A DNA stretch of 58,756 nucleotides from Candidatus Accumulibacter appositus (GTDB taxonomy: Bacteria; Pseudomonadota; Gammaproteobacteria; Burkholderiales; Rhodocyclaceae): contig JEMX01000098.1 in assembly GCA_000585055.1 (NCBI GenBank), positions 1-58,756 on the forward strand. The letters are read 5' to 3'. This document shows positions 22,495 to 35,220 of this stretch, in pieces. The position numbers were made by a program, and so were the translations under genes. A model generated the notes under the pieces. It did not search any database. It was not told the origin of the DNA and saw only the letters and a list, made by a program, of their open reading frames with translations. Numbering within the stretch: the stretch's first letter is position 1; the number at the start of each line of letters is the position of its first letter.

Positions 22495-23021
22495 CGCACG
22501 CCGAATTGTGGTCGACAGAAAGATAATTAATTATCATTTTGGACATGCTAATTTTATTTTTTTAAATTACGCGTAGCGATGGGTCACGCCATGTATGGCC
22601 TCCAGAACCCTCTATTCGTAAGGCGTCGGCGCACGGCCAGTGAATATGCTGATTGAGATTTAGCGGGGCGTGAACGGTTTCTCGATAGTCACCGGGACAA
22701 TCCTGCCACGCAAACGAAGATATGTATTTGTACTACAAGCAGGTGCACACACCGGTTTTCACTCTGTGCGCTACTGGCATTGATTTGTCAGAGAAAAACT
22801 CCTTGTGGTAACAATTCGCTGATACTTGTTAGCTGTCTTTCAAAGCCCAGGATTTCTTACGAAAGTTGGCTCGGATAGCCGCCTTCGCACGCGCTTGACA
22901 CGGCTGAGTCGGACGAAGATACTCGCCGCGGCGGTATTGAATCTCGAGTCCTCCTGCCCTGCCAACCGGATACATGGAAGGATAAAGCGAGAACATATTA
23001 ACTCTATTTGGACCCCATAAT
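22495..23021 (+). other. non-coding upstream region of the pyrophosphatase gene
   Basis: This 527 bp stretch has no convincing gene. It contains a perfect 14 bp palindrome GATAATTAATTATC (22522-22535) in an AT-rich patch (about 22520-22570) and a probable promoter at 22895-22923. The rest shows nothing I can name. Confidence 0.5.
22895..22923 (+). promoter_or_regulatory. putative sigma-70 promoter for the membrane pyrophosphatase
   Basis: A perfect -35 TTGACA (22895-22900) is followed 17 bp later by GATACT (22918-22923, 4 of 6). The leader to the ATG at 23022 would be about 90 bases. Confidence 0.55.
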
Positions 23022-25535
23022 ATGACATTCGCGAAAAATGCGCTGGCGCCTCCCTGCGCCAGTTCCGTACGCTACCTCTTCTTGGCCTTCCTTCTAGTTC
23101 TCGGCGTGATGTCGCTGCCAGCTCTCGCAACGACTGCGGGCCACGTTTCCGAAGTCAACCTGGTTCTGCCGGATCTTGCCGATAGTTCGCTGGTTAGCTT
23201 TCTCGGTGGGATGTCTGGCTCGACACTGCTTTCCTATGGGCTCGTCGTCGCTGTTGGCGGCCTTGTTTTCGGTGCTGTCATCTACCGTTGGATTGGTACC
23301 CTGCCAGTGCATCGCTCGATGGCTGAAATCAGCGAACTGATCTACGAAACCTGCAAGACCTACATGATTACTCAGGGCAAGTTCTTGCTCGTCCTGCAGG
23401 GACTCACTGCGGTGATCATGATCGGCTATTTCTATTTCGTCCAGCAACTGTCGGTTTTCGACGTCGCTACCATTCTGGCGTTTTCGGTGATTGGTATTGC
23501 CGGGTCTTTCGGCGTTGCCTGGTTCGGCATCCGCATCAATACACTGGCCAACAGTCGCACGGCGTTCGCCTCGCTGGTCGGGAAGCCCTATCAGATTTAT
23601 TCGATTCCGATCACCTCGGGGATCTCCATCGGCATGTTGCTGATTTCGACCGAGTTGCTGATCATGCTTTGTATCATGCTTTTCGTGCCGCCTTCGCTGG
23701 CGGGCAAGTGCTTCATCGGTTTTGCCATCGGAGAGTCTCTGGGCGCCGCTGCATTGCGCATCGCGGGCGGCATCTTCACCAAGATTGCGGATATTGGTTC
23801 CGACTTGATGAAGATCGAATTTGGTATCCAAGAGGACGACGCGCGCAATCCCGGGGTGATCGCGGACTGCGCCGGTGACAACGCCGGCGACTCGGTTGGC
23901 CCGACCGCCGACGGGTTCGAAACCTACGGCGTGACCGGTGTGGCACTGATCACCTTCATAATGCTCGCCGTACCGGAAGCTGCCGTCCAGGTTCAGCTAC
24001 TGGTGTGGCTGTTCGCCATGCGTGTGATGATGATCGTCGCCTCGGGAATTTCATACGTCGGCAACCAGATGATTGCGCGGCGCTTGTATTGGGACAAACA
24101 ACGGTTCAATTTCGAGACCCCTCTGACCTCGCTAGTATGGATTACATCGGTCGTTTCTCTGATAATCACTTTCATTGTTTCTTATTTGCTGATTGGAAAT
24201 TTCAGCGCCAACGGGACTGCCTACCCCAACCTGTGGTGGCAGCTTTCTCTGATCATCACCCTCGGCACGCTGGCGGGTGCCATCATTCCTGAGGTGGTCA
24301 AGGTATTCACGTCGACCAACTCCAAGCACGTCCGCGAAGTGGTGACGGCGTCCGAGGCCGGAGGTTCCAGCCTCAATATCCTGTCCGGCCTGGTCGCCGG
24401 GTATTTCTCGGCATTCTGGATCGGCGTGATCATCGTTGGCCTGATGTCGGGTTCCTACCTCCTTTCGCAGCACGAACTGACGGCGGTAATCAACCCAGAT
24501 TCGGCCAAGGCGGCGATGATGGCCGCGGTCTTCTCCTTCGGGCTGGTCGCCTTCGGTTTCCTGGGAATGGGCCCGGTAACGATTGCCGTCGATAGCTACG
24601 GCCCGGTAACCGACAATGCGCAGTCGGTGTACGAGTTGTCGATGATCGAGCAGGTCCCCGGCGTTGCGGCGGAAATAAAGAAGGACTACGGCGTCGATGT
24701 CGACTTCGCTGCGGCCAAGTTTCTGCTCGAGGAGAATGATGGGGCCGGCAATACGTTCAAGGCGACTGCCAAACCGGTGTTGATCGGTACCGCCGTCGTC
24801 GGGGCGACAACCATGGTTTTTTCGATCGTCATGCTGCTGACCGGGGGCCTGACCGAAAACCTCGACAAGCTGTCCTTGCTGCACCCGCCTTTCCTCCTTG
24901 GCTTGGTCGCAGGCGGCGCGACCATCTTCTGGTTTTCCGGCGCCAGCACCCAGGCCGTATCGACCGGTGCCTACCGCGCGGTGGAGTTCATCAGCACCCA
25001 CATCCGACTCGATGCGGTGGTCAAGGCGTCGCACAAGGACAGCAAGAAGGTCGTCGAGATCTGTACGATCTACGCTCAGAAAGGCATGTTCAACATTTTT
25101 ATGGCGGTTTTTTTTGGAACACTGGCTTGTGCCTTTATCGAACCGTTCTTTTTTATTGGCTATTTGATCTCGCTGGCGATCATCGGTCTCTACCAGGCCG
25201 TCTTCATGGCCAATGCAGGTGGTGCCTGGGATAATGCCAAGAAAATCGTCGAAACTGAAATGCATGCCAAGGGAACGGATCTGCACACGGCTTCTGTGGT
25301 TGGCGACACCGTCGGCGACCCATTCAAGGATACTGCCTCGGTGGCGATGAACCCGATCATAAAGTTCACCACTCTTTTTGGTCTGCTGGCGGTCGAAATG
25401 GCGGTCGGACTGCAGGCACAAGGACAGCAGGGAGTAGTATTTTCTCTGGCTGCGCTGTTTTTGGTCGTTAACCTCGTTTTCGTATTCCGCAGCTTCTACG
25501 GGATGCGCATCCTCGCCAAAAAGGCCGCAGTCTAG
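23022..25535 (+). CDS. hppA: membrane-bound pyrophosphatase, ion-translocating (hppA-like)
   Basis: This 837-residue protein has a cleavable-looking N-terminal segment (about residues 1-37) and about 16 membrane helices. It couples PPi hydrolysis to H+ (or Na+) export. Family motifs are present: EDDARNPGVIADCAGDNAGD and GDTVGDPFKDTASVAMNP. The canonical acidic-X7-KXE motif reads DIGSDLMKIE at D257-E266, one residue shorter than usual. GNTFKA carries lysine at K580 where K+-dependent enzymes have alanine, which suggests K+ independence. It lies between two paralogous unknown genes and upstream of a PFK. Ion specificity is not settled. Confidence 0.9.
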   Translation: MTFAKNALAPPCASSVRYLFLAFLLVLGVMSLPALATTAGHVSEVNLVLPDLADSSLVSFLGGMSGSTLLSYGLVVAVGGLVFGAVIYRWIGTLPVHRSMAEISELIYETCKTYMITQGKFLLVLQGLTAVIMIGYFYFVQQLSVFDVATILAFSVIGIAGSFGVAWFGIRINTLANSRTAFASLVGKPYQIYSIPITSGISIGMLLISTELLIMLCIMLFVPPSLAGKCFIGFAIGESLGAAALRIAGGIFTKIADIGSDLMKIEFGIQEDDARNPGVIADCAGDNAGDSVGPTADGFETYGVTGVALITFIMLAVPEAAVQVQLLVWLFAMRVMMIVASGISYVGNQMIARRLYWDKQRFNFETPLTSLVWITSVVSLIITFIVSYLLIGNFSANGTAYPNLWWQLSLIITLGTLAGAIIPEVVKVFTSTNSKHVREVVTASEAGGSSLNILSGLVAGYFSAFWIGVIIVGLMSGSYLLSQHELTAVINPDSAKAAMMAAVFSFGLVAFGFLGMGPVTIAVDSYGPVTDNAQSVYELSMIEQVPGVAAEIKKDYGVDVDFAAAKFLLEENDGAGNTFKATAKPVLIGTAVVGATTMVFSIVMLLTGGLTENLDKLSLLHPPFLLGLVAGGATIFWFSGASTQAVSTGAYRAVEFISTHIRLDAVVKASHKDSKKVVEICTIYAQKGMFNIFMAVFFGTLACAFIEPFFFIGYLISLAIIGLYQAVFMANAGGAWDNAKKIVETEMHAKGTDLHTASVVGDTVGDPFKDTASVAMNPIIKFTTLFGLLAVEMAVGLQAQGQQGVVFSLAALFLVVNLVFVFRSFYGMRILAKKAAV

Positions 25536-25642
25536 TAGTACGCCGCGTTGGCGGGACAGCGCAGGCCAGGTACGAGGGCATCGCGGGGTATGCGGACCTG
25601 GCGCTCAACAATAGGCTGGACTATTTCAGGGAGGATTCAAAT

Positions 25643-26407
25643 ATGGCCATGCATCTCTACTTTTCGCTGATTCCCGAAGCATTGATCGCATCGATGCTGG
25701 AACCGGAGCAGTTCGGGCAATACTACGCGACCGGCCACAAGTTCAAGTCGAAAGGGCAGGCCGTGTTCTTCGAGATCGACCCGTCCTTCCGCCATGAGTA
25801 CTTCGACATTGACGGCGCATTCGCACGCTGTGTGGCGAAACAGGACGGAACGCCGAAGAACTCCGTCTACATCTCGATGTATCGGGTCATGGAGCATCTT
25901 TCGATGAATGCCATCGGCAAGCTTTACATGACGACCGCGATGGGCGCGACGCTGGGTTTGAAACGTGGGGACAGGCTGCCTCAGCCTGACCAGGAACGGC
26001 ACATGTTCCAGGATCTGGCACCGATTAACAGCCTGGTGGTCAGCCTTCTCGAACCCGCGAAATACTATGCGGACGTGACTACCCAGCCTTCGAAGTTCTT
26101 TCGATTTCCCGGGATGTGTTTCGTCGAACTCGAACTCGGCCCGCTGGCACGCGATCCCGAGAATGGCCAGGAAGGCGATCTGCCCTATTCCTTTCTGTTG
26201 CACCTGCGTGAGGCCTTGCTGGAGTTGCAGCCCGGGTCAAAGCAGAACAAGCTCGTACACCGCGTGCACTCGCTCCAGTTCCCGTATCGAATGGTCAAGG
26301 GTGGGTTCTACCTGGGCATTGGCGAGGAACTCGTCCATTATCCGATGTTTTCGCACGAGGTGCTGCGCAAGGATCACGGCAACTGGTGGCGTTCGGCCAA
26401 TCTCTGA
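25643..26407 (+). CDS. uncharacterised protein, paralogue B of a 254-residue pair
   Basis: The family is unknown to me. It has exactly the same length as the protein at 21482 and aligns end to end without obvious gaps, at well over half identity by eye. It starts MAMHLYFSLIPEALIASMLEP and ends HGNWWRSANL. Cysteines in ARCVAK and GMCFVEL and several HxxREA/HRVHSL histidines are shared with the paralogue. It looks soluble. GGGAGG lies about 8 bases before the ATG. It is 107 bp after the pyrophosphatase and 84 bp before the PFK gene, so it may be cotranscribed with them. Confidence 0.85.
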   Translation: MAMHLYFSLIPEALIASMLEPEQFGQYYATGHKFKSKGQAVFFEIDPSFRHEYFDIDGAFARCVAKQDGTPKNSVYISMYRVMEHLSMNAIGKLYMTTAMGATLGLKRGDRLPQPDQERHMFQDLAPINSLVVSLLEPAKYYADVTTQPSKFFRFPGMCFVELELGPLARDPENGQEGDLPYSFLLHLREALLELQPGSKQNKLVHRVHSLQFPYRMVKGGFYLGIGEELVHYPMFSHEVLRKDHGNWWRSANL

Positions 26408-26442
26408 TCCAAACGCCCACAGTGAGCAGTAGCAACATTGGC

Positions 26443-26460
26443 GAGTCGCGTAGGCGACTC
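26443..26460 (+). repeat. intergenic palindromic repeat, copy 5 (head hairpin only)
   Basis: GAGTCGC-GTAG-GCGACTC forms a perfect 7 bp stem with a 4-base loop, matching the head of the repeat family. It lies between the uncharacterised gene and the PFK gene. Confidence 0.65.
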
Positions 26461-26491
26461 TCACAGCAACAGTTGAAGGAAGCGTGTATCC

Positions 26492-28750
<2,259 letters not shown>

Positions 28751-28830
28751 GATGTCGCCGGGTAGCGGGCACCCAGGTGCAGTTTGTCGCTGGTGGGCGC
28801 CGGCGACAAGCTGCTTCAGGACCGGGACGA

Positions 28831-29691
28831 TCAGCCTCCTTTGGCTGCTGCCGTTGTCGTCGTTGGCCGTCTAGAAGCGGGGCGCCAGGCGTTGATGGCG
28901 TCGCGGGTGTCCAAGGCCACGCGCCGTGCCGCCTCGGCGAAGTCTTCGCCTTTTCCGGCGTAAAGGATGGCGCGCGAGGAATTGATCAGCAGGCCATTGC
29001 CATTTGCCGTACAACCGGCGCGGACGGTGGCTTCGATGTCGCCGCCCTGGGCACCGATTCCTGGCACGAGCAAGGGCATCTCGCCGGTGAGCTCGCGTAC
29101 CCGGGCGATTTCATCAGGGAAGGTGGCACCGACGACGAGCGCGCACTGGCCGCTCTGATTCCAGTCGCTGCTTACCAGGCGGGCCAGACGCTCGTAGAGC
29201 TTTTCGCCACCAACGTCGAGGAACTGCAGGTCGCTACCGCCGGGGTTCGAGGTGCGGCAGAGCAGGATAATGCCCTTGTCACCGTAAGCGAGGTACGGTT
29301 CGATCGAATCGCGCCCCATGTAGGGGTTGACCGTCAGTGCGTCGGCTTGGAAGCGCTCGAAGGCTTCAATGGCGTATTGCTCGGCGGTACTGCCGATGTC
29401 ACCACGCTTGGCATCAAGGATCACCGGGATCGTCGGGTGAGCGTTGTGGATGTGGGCGATCAGCGCCTGCAGCTGGTCTTCGGCGCGGCGTGCGGCGAAA
29501 TAGGCGATCTGAGGCTTATAGGAACACACCAGGTCGGCGGTGGCATCGACGATTGCCTTGCAGAAGGTGAAAATGGCTTCCGGCTGGTCCCGCAAGTGGG
29601 CCGGAAAGCGCGCCGGGTCGGGGTCCAGGCCGATGCAAAGCAGGCTATTGCGGTCGTGCCAGGCGGCGTTTAGGGTGTGCATGAAGTTCAT
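28831..29691 (-). CDS. pyrF: orotidine 5'-phosphate decarboxylase (type 2)
   Basis: This 286-residue protein decarboxylates OMP to UMP. The catalytic block is [14 protein letters not shown] with K95, and [14 protein letters not shown] lies at the N-terminus. The length and [17 protein letters not shown] are typical of the longer type-2 PyrF. It is convergent with the PFK gene. The 80 bp between holds a TTGTCGC/GCGACAA stem (28784-28790 with 28803-28809) without a T-tract. Confidence 0.95.
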   Translation of the reverse strand: MNFMHTLNAAWHDRNSLLCIGLDPDPARFPAHLRDQPEAIFTFCKAIVDATADLVCSYKPQIAYFAARRAEDQLQALIAHIHNAHPTIPVILDAKRGDIGSTAEQYAIEAFERFQADALTVNPYMGRDSIEPYLAYGDKGIILLCRTSNPGGSDLQFLDVGGEKLYERLARLVSSDWNQSGQCALVVGATFPDEIARVRELTGEMPLLVPGIGAQGGDIEATVRAGCTANGNGLLINSSRAILYAGKGEDFAEAARRVALDTRDAINAWRPASRRPTTTTAAAKGG

Positions 29692-29813
29692 CGGATGATC
29701 ATCGCTGGTGGCAAAGACTGCATTCTAACGGCCGTCGCTTCTCCACAGGCGGGTGATACCGCCTAGGGTTTGCGGAAGAAGGTAAACTCTGGGCTTTCGC
29801 TCGGGGAATCGGC

Positions 29814-30425
29814 TTGAAAAGACTGCAGCACGAGGAGTATCTAGCGATGCGCGCCGGAGCGGCTGTTCTTGAGGCGGACGGTCATGGCGAGAAGGTCTTG
29901 CGGCTTGCTGACCAGACGATTCTCAAGCTCTTCCGGCGCAAGCGCCTGTTGTCTTCGGCCGCCTGGTCGCCCTATGCGCAACGCTTTGCCGATAATGCCG
30001 AAGCACTCCATCAGCGCCACATTCCGGCGCCGGGGATCATTGCTGTTTGGCGAATTCCTTCAATTGGCCGCGATGCCGTGCACTACCATCCCGTGCTCGG
30101 GAAGACGCTACGTGAGATGCGGCGTGAGGGCCTCGATACGGCGAGCGAAGGAGGTCTGAAAGCGGCGTTTACGGAATTTGTCATTCGCCTGCACGAAGCC
30201 GGGGTCTACTTTCGTTCGCTGCATCTCGGCAACGTGGTCTACACGCCGGATCGGCAATTCGGGCTGATCGACATTTCCGACGCCCGCATCGGGCGCCGCT
30301 CGCTGAGCAAGCAGCTCCGCGTCCGCAACCTTCGCCGCCTGCAGGACATCGAGGGGGAGAGGGACTGGGTCGATTTCTCGACGGTGATGAACGGCGCTTT
30401 ACAAGGCAAGCCTCGAGGCCTATAA
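29814..30425 (+). CDS. lipopolysaccharide kinase (Kdo/WaaP)-like protein
   Basis: This 203-residue protein has a reduced kinase fold: TILKLFRRKRLLSS could be the ATP-lysine strand, FRSLHLGNVVYTPDRQFGLIDISD contains an H-x-x-N catalytic-loop equivalent and a D-x-x-D metal-binding equivalent. Such proteins belong to the lipopolysaccharide kinase/toluene tolerance group and phosphorylate LPS core sugars. The start is TTG at 29814 after GGGGA; an ATG 11 codons later is possible. Its last codons overlap the tRNA promoter. The substrate is inferred from the family only. Confidence 0.7.
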   Translation: MKRLQHEEYLAMRAGAAVLEADGHGEKVLRLADQTILKLFRRKRLLSSAAWSPYAQRFADNAEALHQRHIPAPGIIAVWRIPSIGRDAVHYHPVLGKTLREMRREGLDTASEGGLKAAFTEFVIRLHEAGVYFRSLHLGNVVYTPDRQFGLIDISDARIGRRSLSKQLRVRNLRRLQDIEGERDWVDFSTVMNGALQGKPRGL

Positions 30426-30426
30426 T
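30398..30426 (+). promoter_or_regulatory. strong promoter for tRNA-Ala and tRNA-Glu
   Basis: TTTACA (30398-30403, 5 of 6) and TATAAT (30421-30426, perfect) have the ideal 17 bp spacer, followed by a GC-rich CCGCGC discriminator typical of stringently controlled stable-RNA promoters. It overlaps the 3' end of the kinase-like gene. Confidence 0.85.
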
Positions 30427-30441
30427 CCGCGCTTCTTTCGA

Positions 30442-30517
<76 letters not shown>

Positions 30518-30542
30518 GCAAGTCGAGAGATTCCTGTTCCGG

Positions 30543-30618
30543 GTCCCCATCGTCTAGAGGCCTAGGACACTACCCTTTCACGGTAGGTACCGGGGTTCGA
30601 ATCCCCGTGGGGACGCCA
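30543..30618 (+). tRNA. tRNA-Glu (anticodon TTC)
   Basis: The acceptor GTCCCCA pairs with TGGGGAC. The anticodon stem ACCC loop CTTTCAC gives TTC, and the T-arm is CCGGGGTTCGAATCCCCG. CCA is encoded (30616-30618). It lies 25 bp after tRNA-Ala and is probably on the same transcript. Confidence 0.96.
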
Positions 30619-30880
30619 GCGCCACTGCATTTTCTGCACGCGCCATACACCACAAGATCATGCTTTGCTTGCCGTGCCGGGAGGCTTGGGGAGGCGTTGC
30701 GTGTCTCGGTCCTTGCCGCCAAATCCATGGCCGGGGACCGCGAGTATGTCACGATTGACGCGACACTTGAGCGACGAGAGAGGCCAAGCCATAGTGGGCG
30801 GCCCGTTTCGCGTTGCGATGGGGGCTTCGGGAAGATCTCAATATTGTTGCTAAAGTCCTGCGATTCCAGTAACTTGGGCC

Positions 30881-30967
30881 CTCACGTTGGGGGTGCCGCG
30901 CCGCTACGGTTTGGCTGAGAGAGTCCCTTCGAACCTGTACGGGTCATGCCGTCGTAGGGAAGCGGAG
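30881..30967 (+). promoter_or_regulatory. TPP (THI-box) riboswitch upstream of thiC
   Basis: The conserved pieces appear in order: GGGGTGCC near 30890, GGCTGAGAGAGTCCCTT (THI core), ACCTGTACGGGTCATGCCG and the closing TAGGGAAGCG. It lies 118 bp before the thiC start, where it would turn off thiC when thiamine pyrophosphate is plentiful. The 262 bp between tRNA-Glu and this element holds nothing I can identify. Confidence 0.93.
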
Positions 30968-31051
30968 CGCATCGCTGGATGCGTAGGGTTGATTGCCCTC
31001 ACTCCGGTTCTCTCGTCTTGCTGGTCCCTTGCATGCTGCATGTTTGCGTAG

Positions 31052-33001
<1,950 letters not shown>

Positions 33002-33074
33002 ATGCAGCGCTGCGGCGCGGCACGCGGGCACAAGGTTCGCGGATGTCGCGTCTCCTTGAGGGCGCGTTGGCCGC

Positions 33075-33887
33075 TCAGTGGGCTGCTGCGCTAGCTCGCT
33101 TGGCGTTTTGCGGCTGGGCGCCCGGTGCGTGGCCGGTGTACAGGCAGGCAGCGATGCCGGTGGCAATGCCGTCTGCCATGCGGGCCTGGCGGTCAGCGTC
33201 GAGCAGCATCAGCTCTTCGTCACGGTTTTTGATCACTCCGGCTTCGAAGAGCACTGCCGGCAGCGTGGTGCGATAGAGGACGACAAGATTGTCGTAGTAG
33301 TGCACCGCGTTGGCCGCGTCGGCGATCTCGCGCGGCGTTCCGGATGCGGGTGTGGCGTGATGCCGGGCAGGCACGAAACCCAGCCGCCGCAGGCGGGCGC
33401 CGATCGCGGAGGCGCAGCGCAGGCTGGTCGCCAGATCGGGGCTGTCATGAGAAACGAAGAGTGCGAAGCCGCTGTAGTCGTCGGTGTAGGTCTGCGTGCT
33501 TCCCTGCCAATCCCATTCCTGGAGCAGATCGGCGTGCACCGAGTCATGGTGGATTGAAATGAAGAAATCGGCCCCGGCGGCCTGCGCGGGGCGGGCGGCC
33601 AGACTCTCGATCTGGCCGTCGAAGTTGATGCGTCGCACGGCCAGCTGGCGCTGGTCGAGTTCGTCGCTCAGGCGTTTCGCAAGCATGAGATTGAAGTCGA
33701 ATTCACGGCCGCCACGCGCGCTGGTCGCGCCATGAGCGGCGAGGGTGTGGCCGGCGTCGATCGCCACTGCCATGGCGCCGACCTTGGCAGCCGGCAAGAC
33801 GAGCACGCTACTGACGATGATCGCCGGCAAGCTATGCAGGCCGAGGTGGCGGCAGCTGAGGCCGCGGCGGAATCGAGCTGTGCGCAC
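33075..33887 (-). CDS. N-acetylmuramoyl-L-alanine amidase (Amidase_3)
   Basis: This 270-residue protein has an N-terminal hydrophobic segment (about residues 15-40) consistent with a signal peptide, then the zinc amidase fold: AIDAGHTLAAHGATSARGG (first Zn histidine), EFDFNLMLAKRL, FFISIHHDSV (second His) and AVLFEAGVIKNRDEE (catalytic Glu). It would cleave septal or lateral peptidoglycan cross-links in the periplasm. It lacks a separate binding domain. It is convergent with thiC. Confidence 0.9.
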   Translation of the reverse strand: MRTARFRRGLSCRHLGLHSLPAIIVSSVLVLPAAKVGAMAVAIDAGHTLAAHGATSARGGREFDFNLMLAKRLSDELDQRQLAVRRINFDGQIESLAARPAQAAGADFFISIHHDSVHADLLQEWDWQGSTQTYTDDYSGFALFVSHDSPDLATSLRCASAIGARLRRLGFVPARHHATPASGTPREIADAANAVHYYDNLVVLYRTTLPAVLFEAGVIKNRDEELMLLDADRQARMADGIATGIAACLYTGHAPGAQPQNAKRASAAAH

Positions 33888-33888
33888 C

Positions 33889-34260
33889 CTAGAAATCCTT
33901 GGCTGCTTCCCAGAGAATGAAGCCGTCTTCCTTGCGCGTCCACTCGAGGAGTTCGATCAGCGGGAAGGCGCGCTGAGCCAGTCCGATCGGCGGGCTGTCG
34001 TCGGCTTGATCGTGGTTGCTGTCGTCATTGCTGTCGTCATTGCTGGCGGCAGTGGTGGCTTGTTGGGGAGGCGTGTCACCGGCGCCGTGACTGCCAGCGG
34101 CCACGGCCGTTCGCAGGCGGTCGATCGCTTCGGGCAGTTGCTCGGTGGTAATTACGCCGCGTGCGCTGCAGTCCTTGTGAAGGATTTCGAGGAGTTGACG
34201 GGCGGCAGGCGAGAACATCATGATCTGCCCGGAGGTGCTCGAACTGAATTTGACCAGCAT
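33889..34260 (-). CDS. DUF1840 family protein
   Basis: This 123-residue protein begins MLVKFSSSTSGQIMMFSPAARQLLEILHKD, the DUF1840 pattern, and ends PLIELLEWTRKEDGFILWE. The middle (about residues 65-90) is a low-complexity Asn/Asp/Ser linker containing a 12 bp in-frame tandem repeat (34019-34030 and 34031-34042). The family has no assigned function. It lies just upstream of the amidase gene on the same strand. Confidence 0.85.
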   Translation of the reverse strand: MLVKFSSSTSGQIMMFSPAARQLLEILHKDCSARGVITTEQLPEAIDRLRTAVAAGSHGAGDTPPQQATTAASNDDSNDDSNHDQADDSPPIGLAQRAFPLIELLEWTRKEDGFILWEAAKDF

Positions 34261-34481
34261 GCGGACTTCCTTGAGCTTGGGTGGTGACCATCTATTGTCG
34301 TCGCTGGCGTGGGTGAGAACAATAGCCGGTGCTTAGGAAGGGCGGCGATCCTTCCCTCCTTTCGGATAGCCGTGCGAGAGGTCGTGTACACTGCACGCAT
34401 GAGTTCACTTCTTCAGCAACAACCGTATGGCCGCTCGCTCTTGGCCTTCGCTCGCTGCACCGCTTTTCCTGGGCGGCGAGG

Positions 34482-35204
34482 ATGATTGAGCTGGAGCGTC
34501 TGCTGCGCTCGCAGGGCTTTGGCAGCCGGGCCGACTGTCGTGCGCTCGTTCGCTCGGGTAGCGTCTGCGTTTCCGGGCGGCTTTGCGAGGACCCTTTCGC
34601 GCGCTTCGCTGCCGAGGGCCTGACTTTTGCGGTGGATGGCGTTCCCTGGCGTTATCGGCGTTTTGCATATTTAGCACTTCACAAGCCCGCTGGCTACGAA
34701 TGCTCGCAGCGGCCTCGACACCATCCCGGCGTTTACTCCCTGCTTCCTTCCCCGCTGTTGACCCGTGGTGTGCAGGCGGTTGGGCGCCTTGACGAGGACA
34801 CCACCGGGCTATTGCTGCTGACCGACGACGGGCAGTTCATTCACCGCTATACCTCGCCGAAGAAAGCCGTCCCCAAGGTCTATGAGGTGACGACGCGGCA
34901 TGTCGTTGATGGGCTACAGATTGCCGCCCTGCTCGCTGGGGTGGTCTTACACGACGACCCCAGGCCGGTCGCGGCGCTGGACTGCGTTCTTCGCGCCCCG
35001 CGCTGCCTGCGCCTGACCGTGACCGAGGGGCGCTATCATCTGGTAAAACGCATGCTCGCCGCCGCCGGAAATCGCGTCGAAGCCCTGCATCGGATTAGTA
35101 TCGGCGGTTTCGCCCTGCCGGCGGCCCTTGAAGAGGGGCAGTGGATGTGGCTGGAAGAGGCGGAGCTAGCGCTGTTGGCGGCCGAAAAGGCAAGCGCTTT
35201 CTGA
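34482..35204 (+). CDS. rsuA: 16S rRNA pseudouridine516 synthase (RsuA-like)
   Basis: This 240-residue protein has an S4-like N-terminal RNA-binding segment (ERLLRSQGFGSRADCRALVRSG) and the RsuA/RluB catalytic motif GRLDEDTTGLLLLTDDG with catalytic D104. It isomerises a uridine of 16S rRNA, most likely U516. I chose the ATG at 34482 because it starts directly before the S4 domain; the longer frame from 34329 adds unrelated residues. The next gene, oxyR, starts 16 bp after its stop. Confidence 0.9.
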   Translation: MIELERLLRSQGFGSRADCRALVRSGSVCVSGRLCEDPFARFAAEGLTFAVDGVPWRYRRFAYLALHKPAGYECSQRPRHHPGVYSLLPSPLLTRGVQAVGRLDEDTTGLLLLTDDGQFIHRYTSPKKAVPKVYEVTTRHVVDGLQIAALLAGVVLHDDPRPVAALDCVLRAPRCLRLTVTEGRYHLVKRMLAAAGNRVEALHRISIGGFALPAALEEGQWMWLEEAELALLAAEKASAF

Positions 35205-35220
35205 AACGAGAGGAGCGGCG

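Noticed and set aside
22562..23021. Possible small gene or transposon remnant before hppA
   Set aside because: Short frames here have no ribosome-binding site, family motif or terminal inverted repeats.
28784..28809. Bidirectional terminator between PFK and pyrF
   Set aside because: The stem is 7 bp with a 12-base loop and no T-run on either side.
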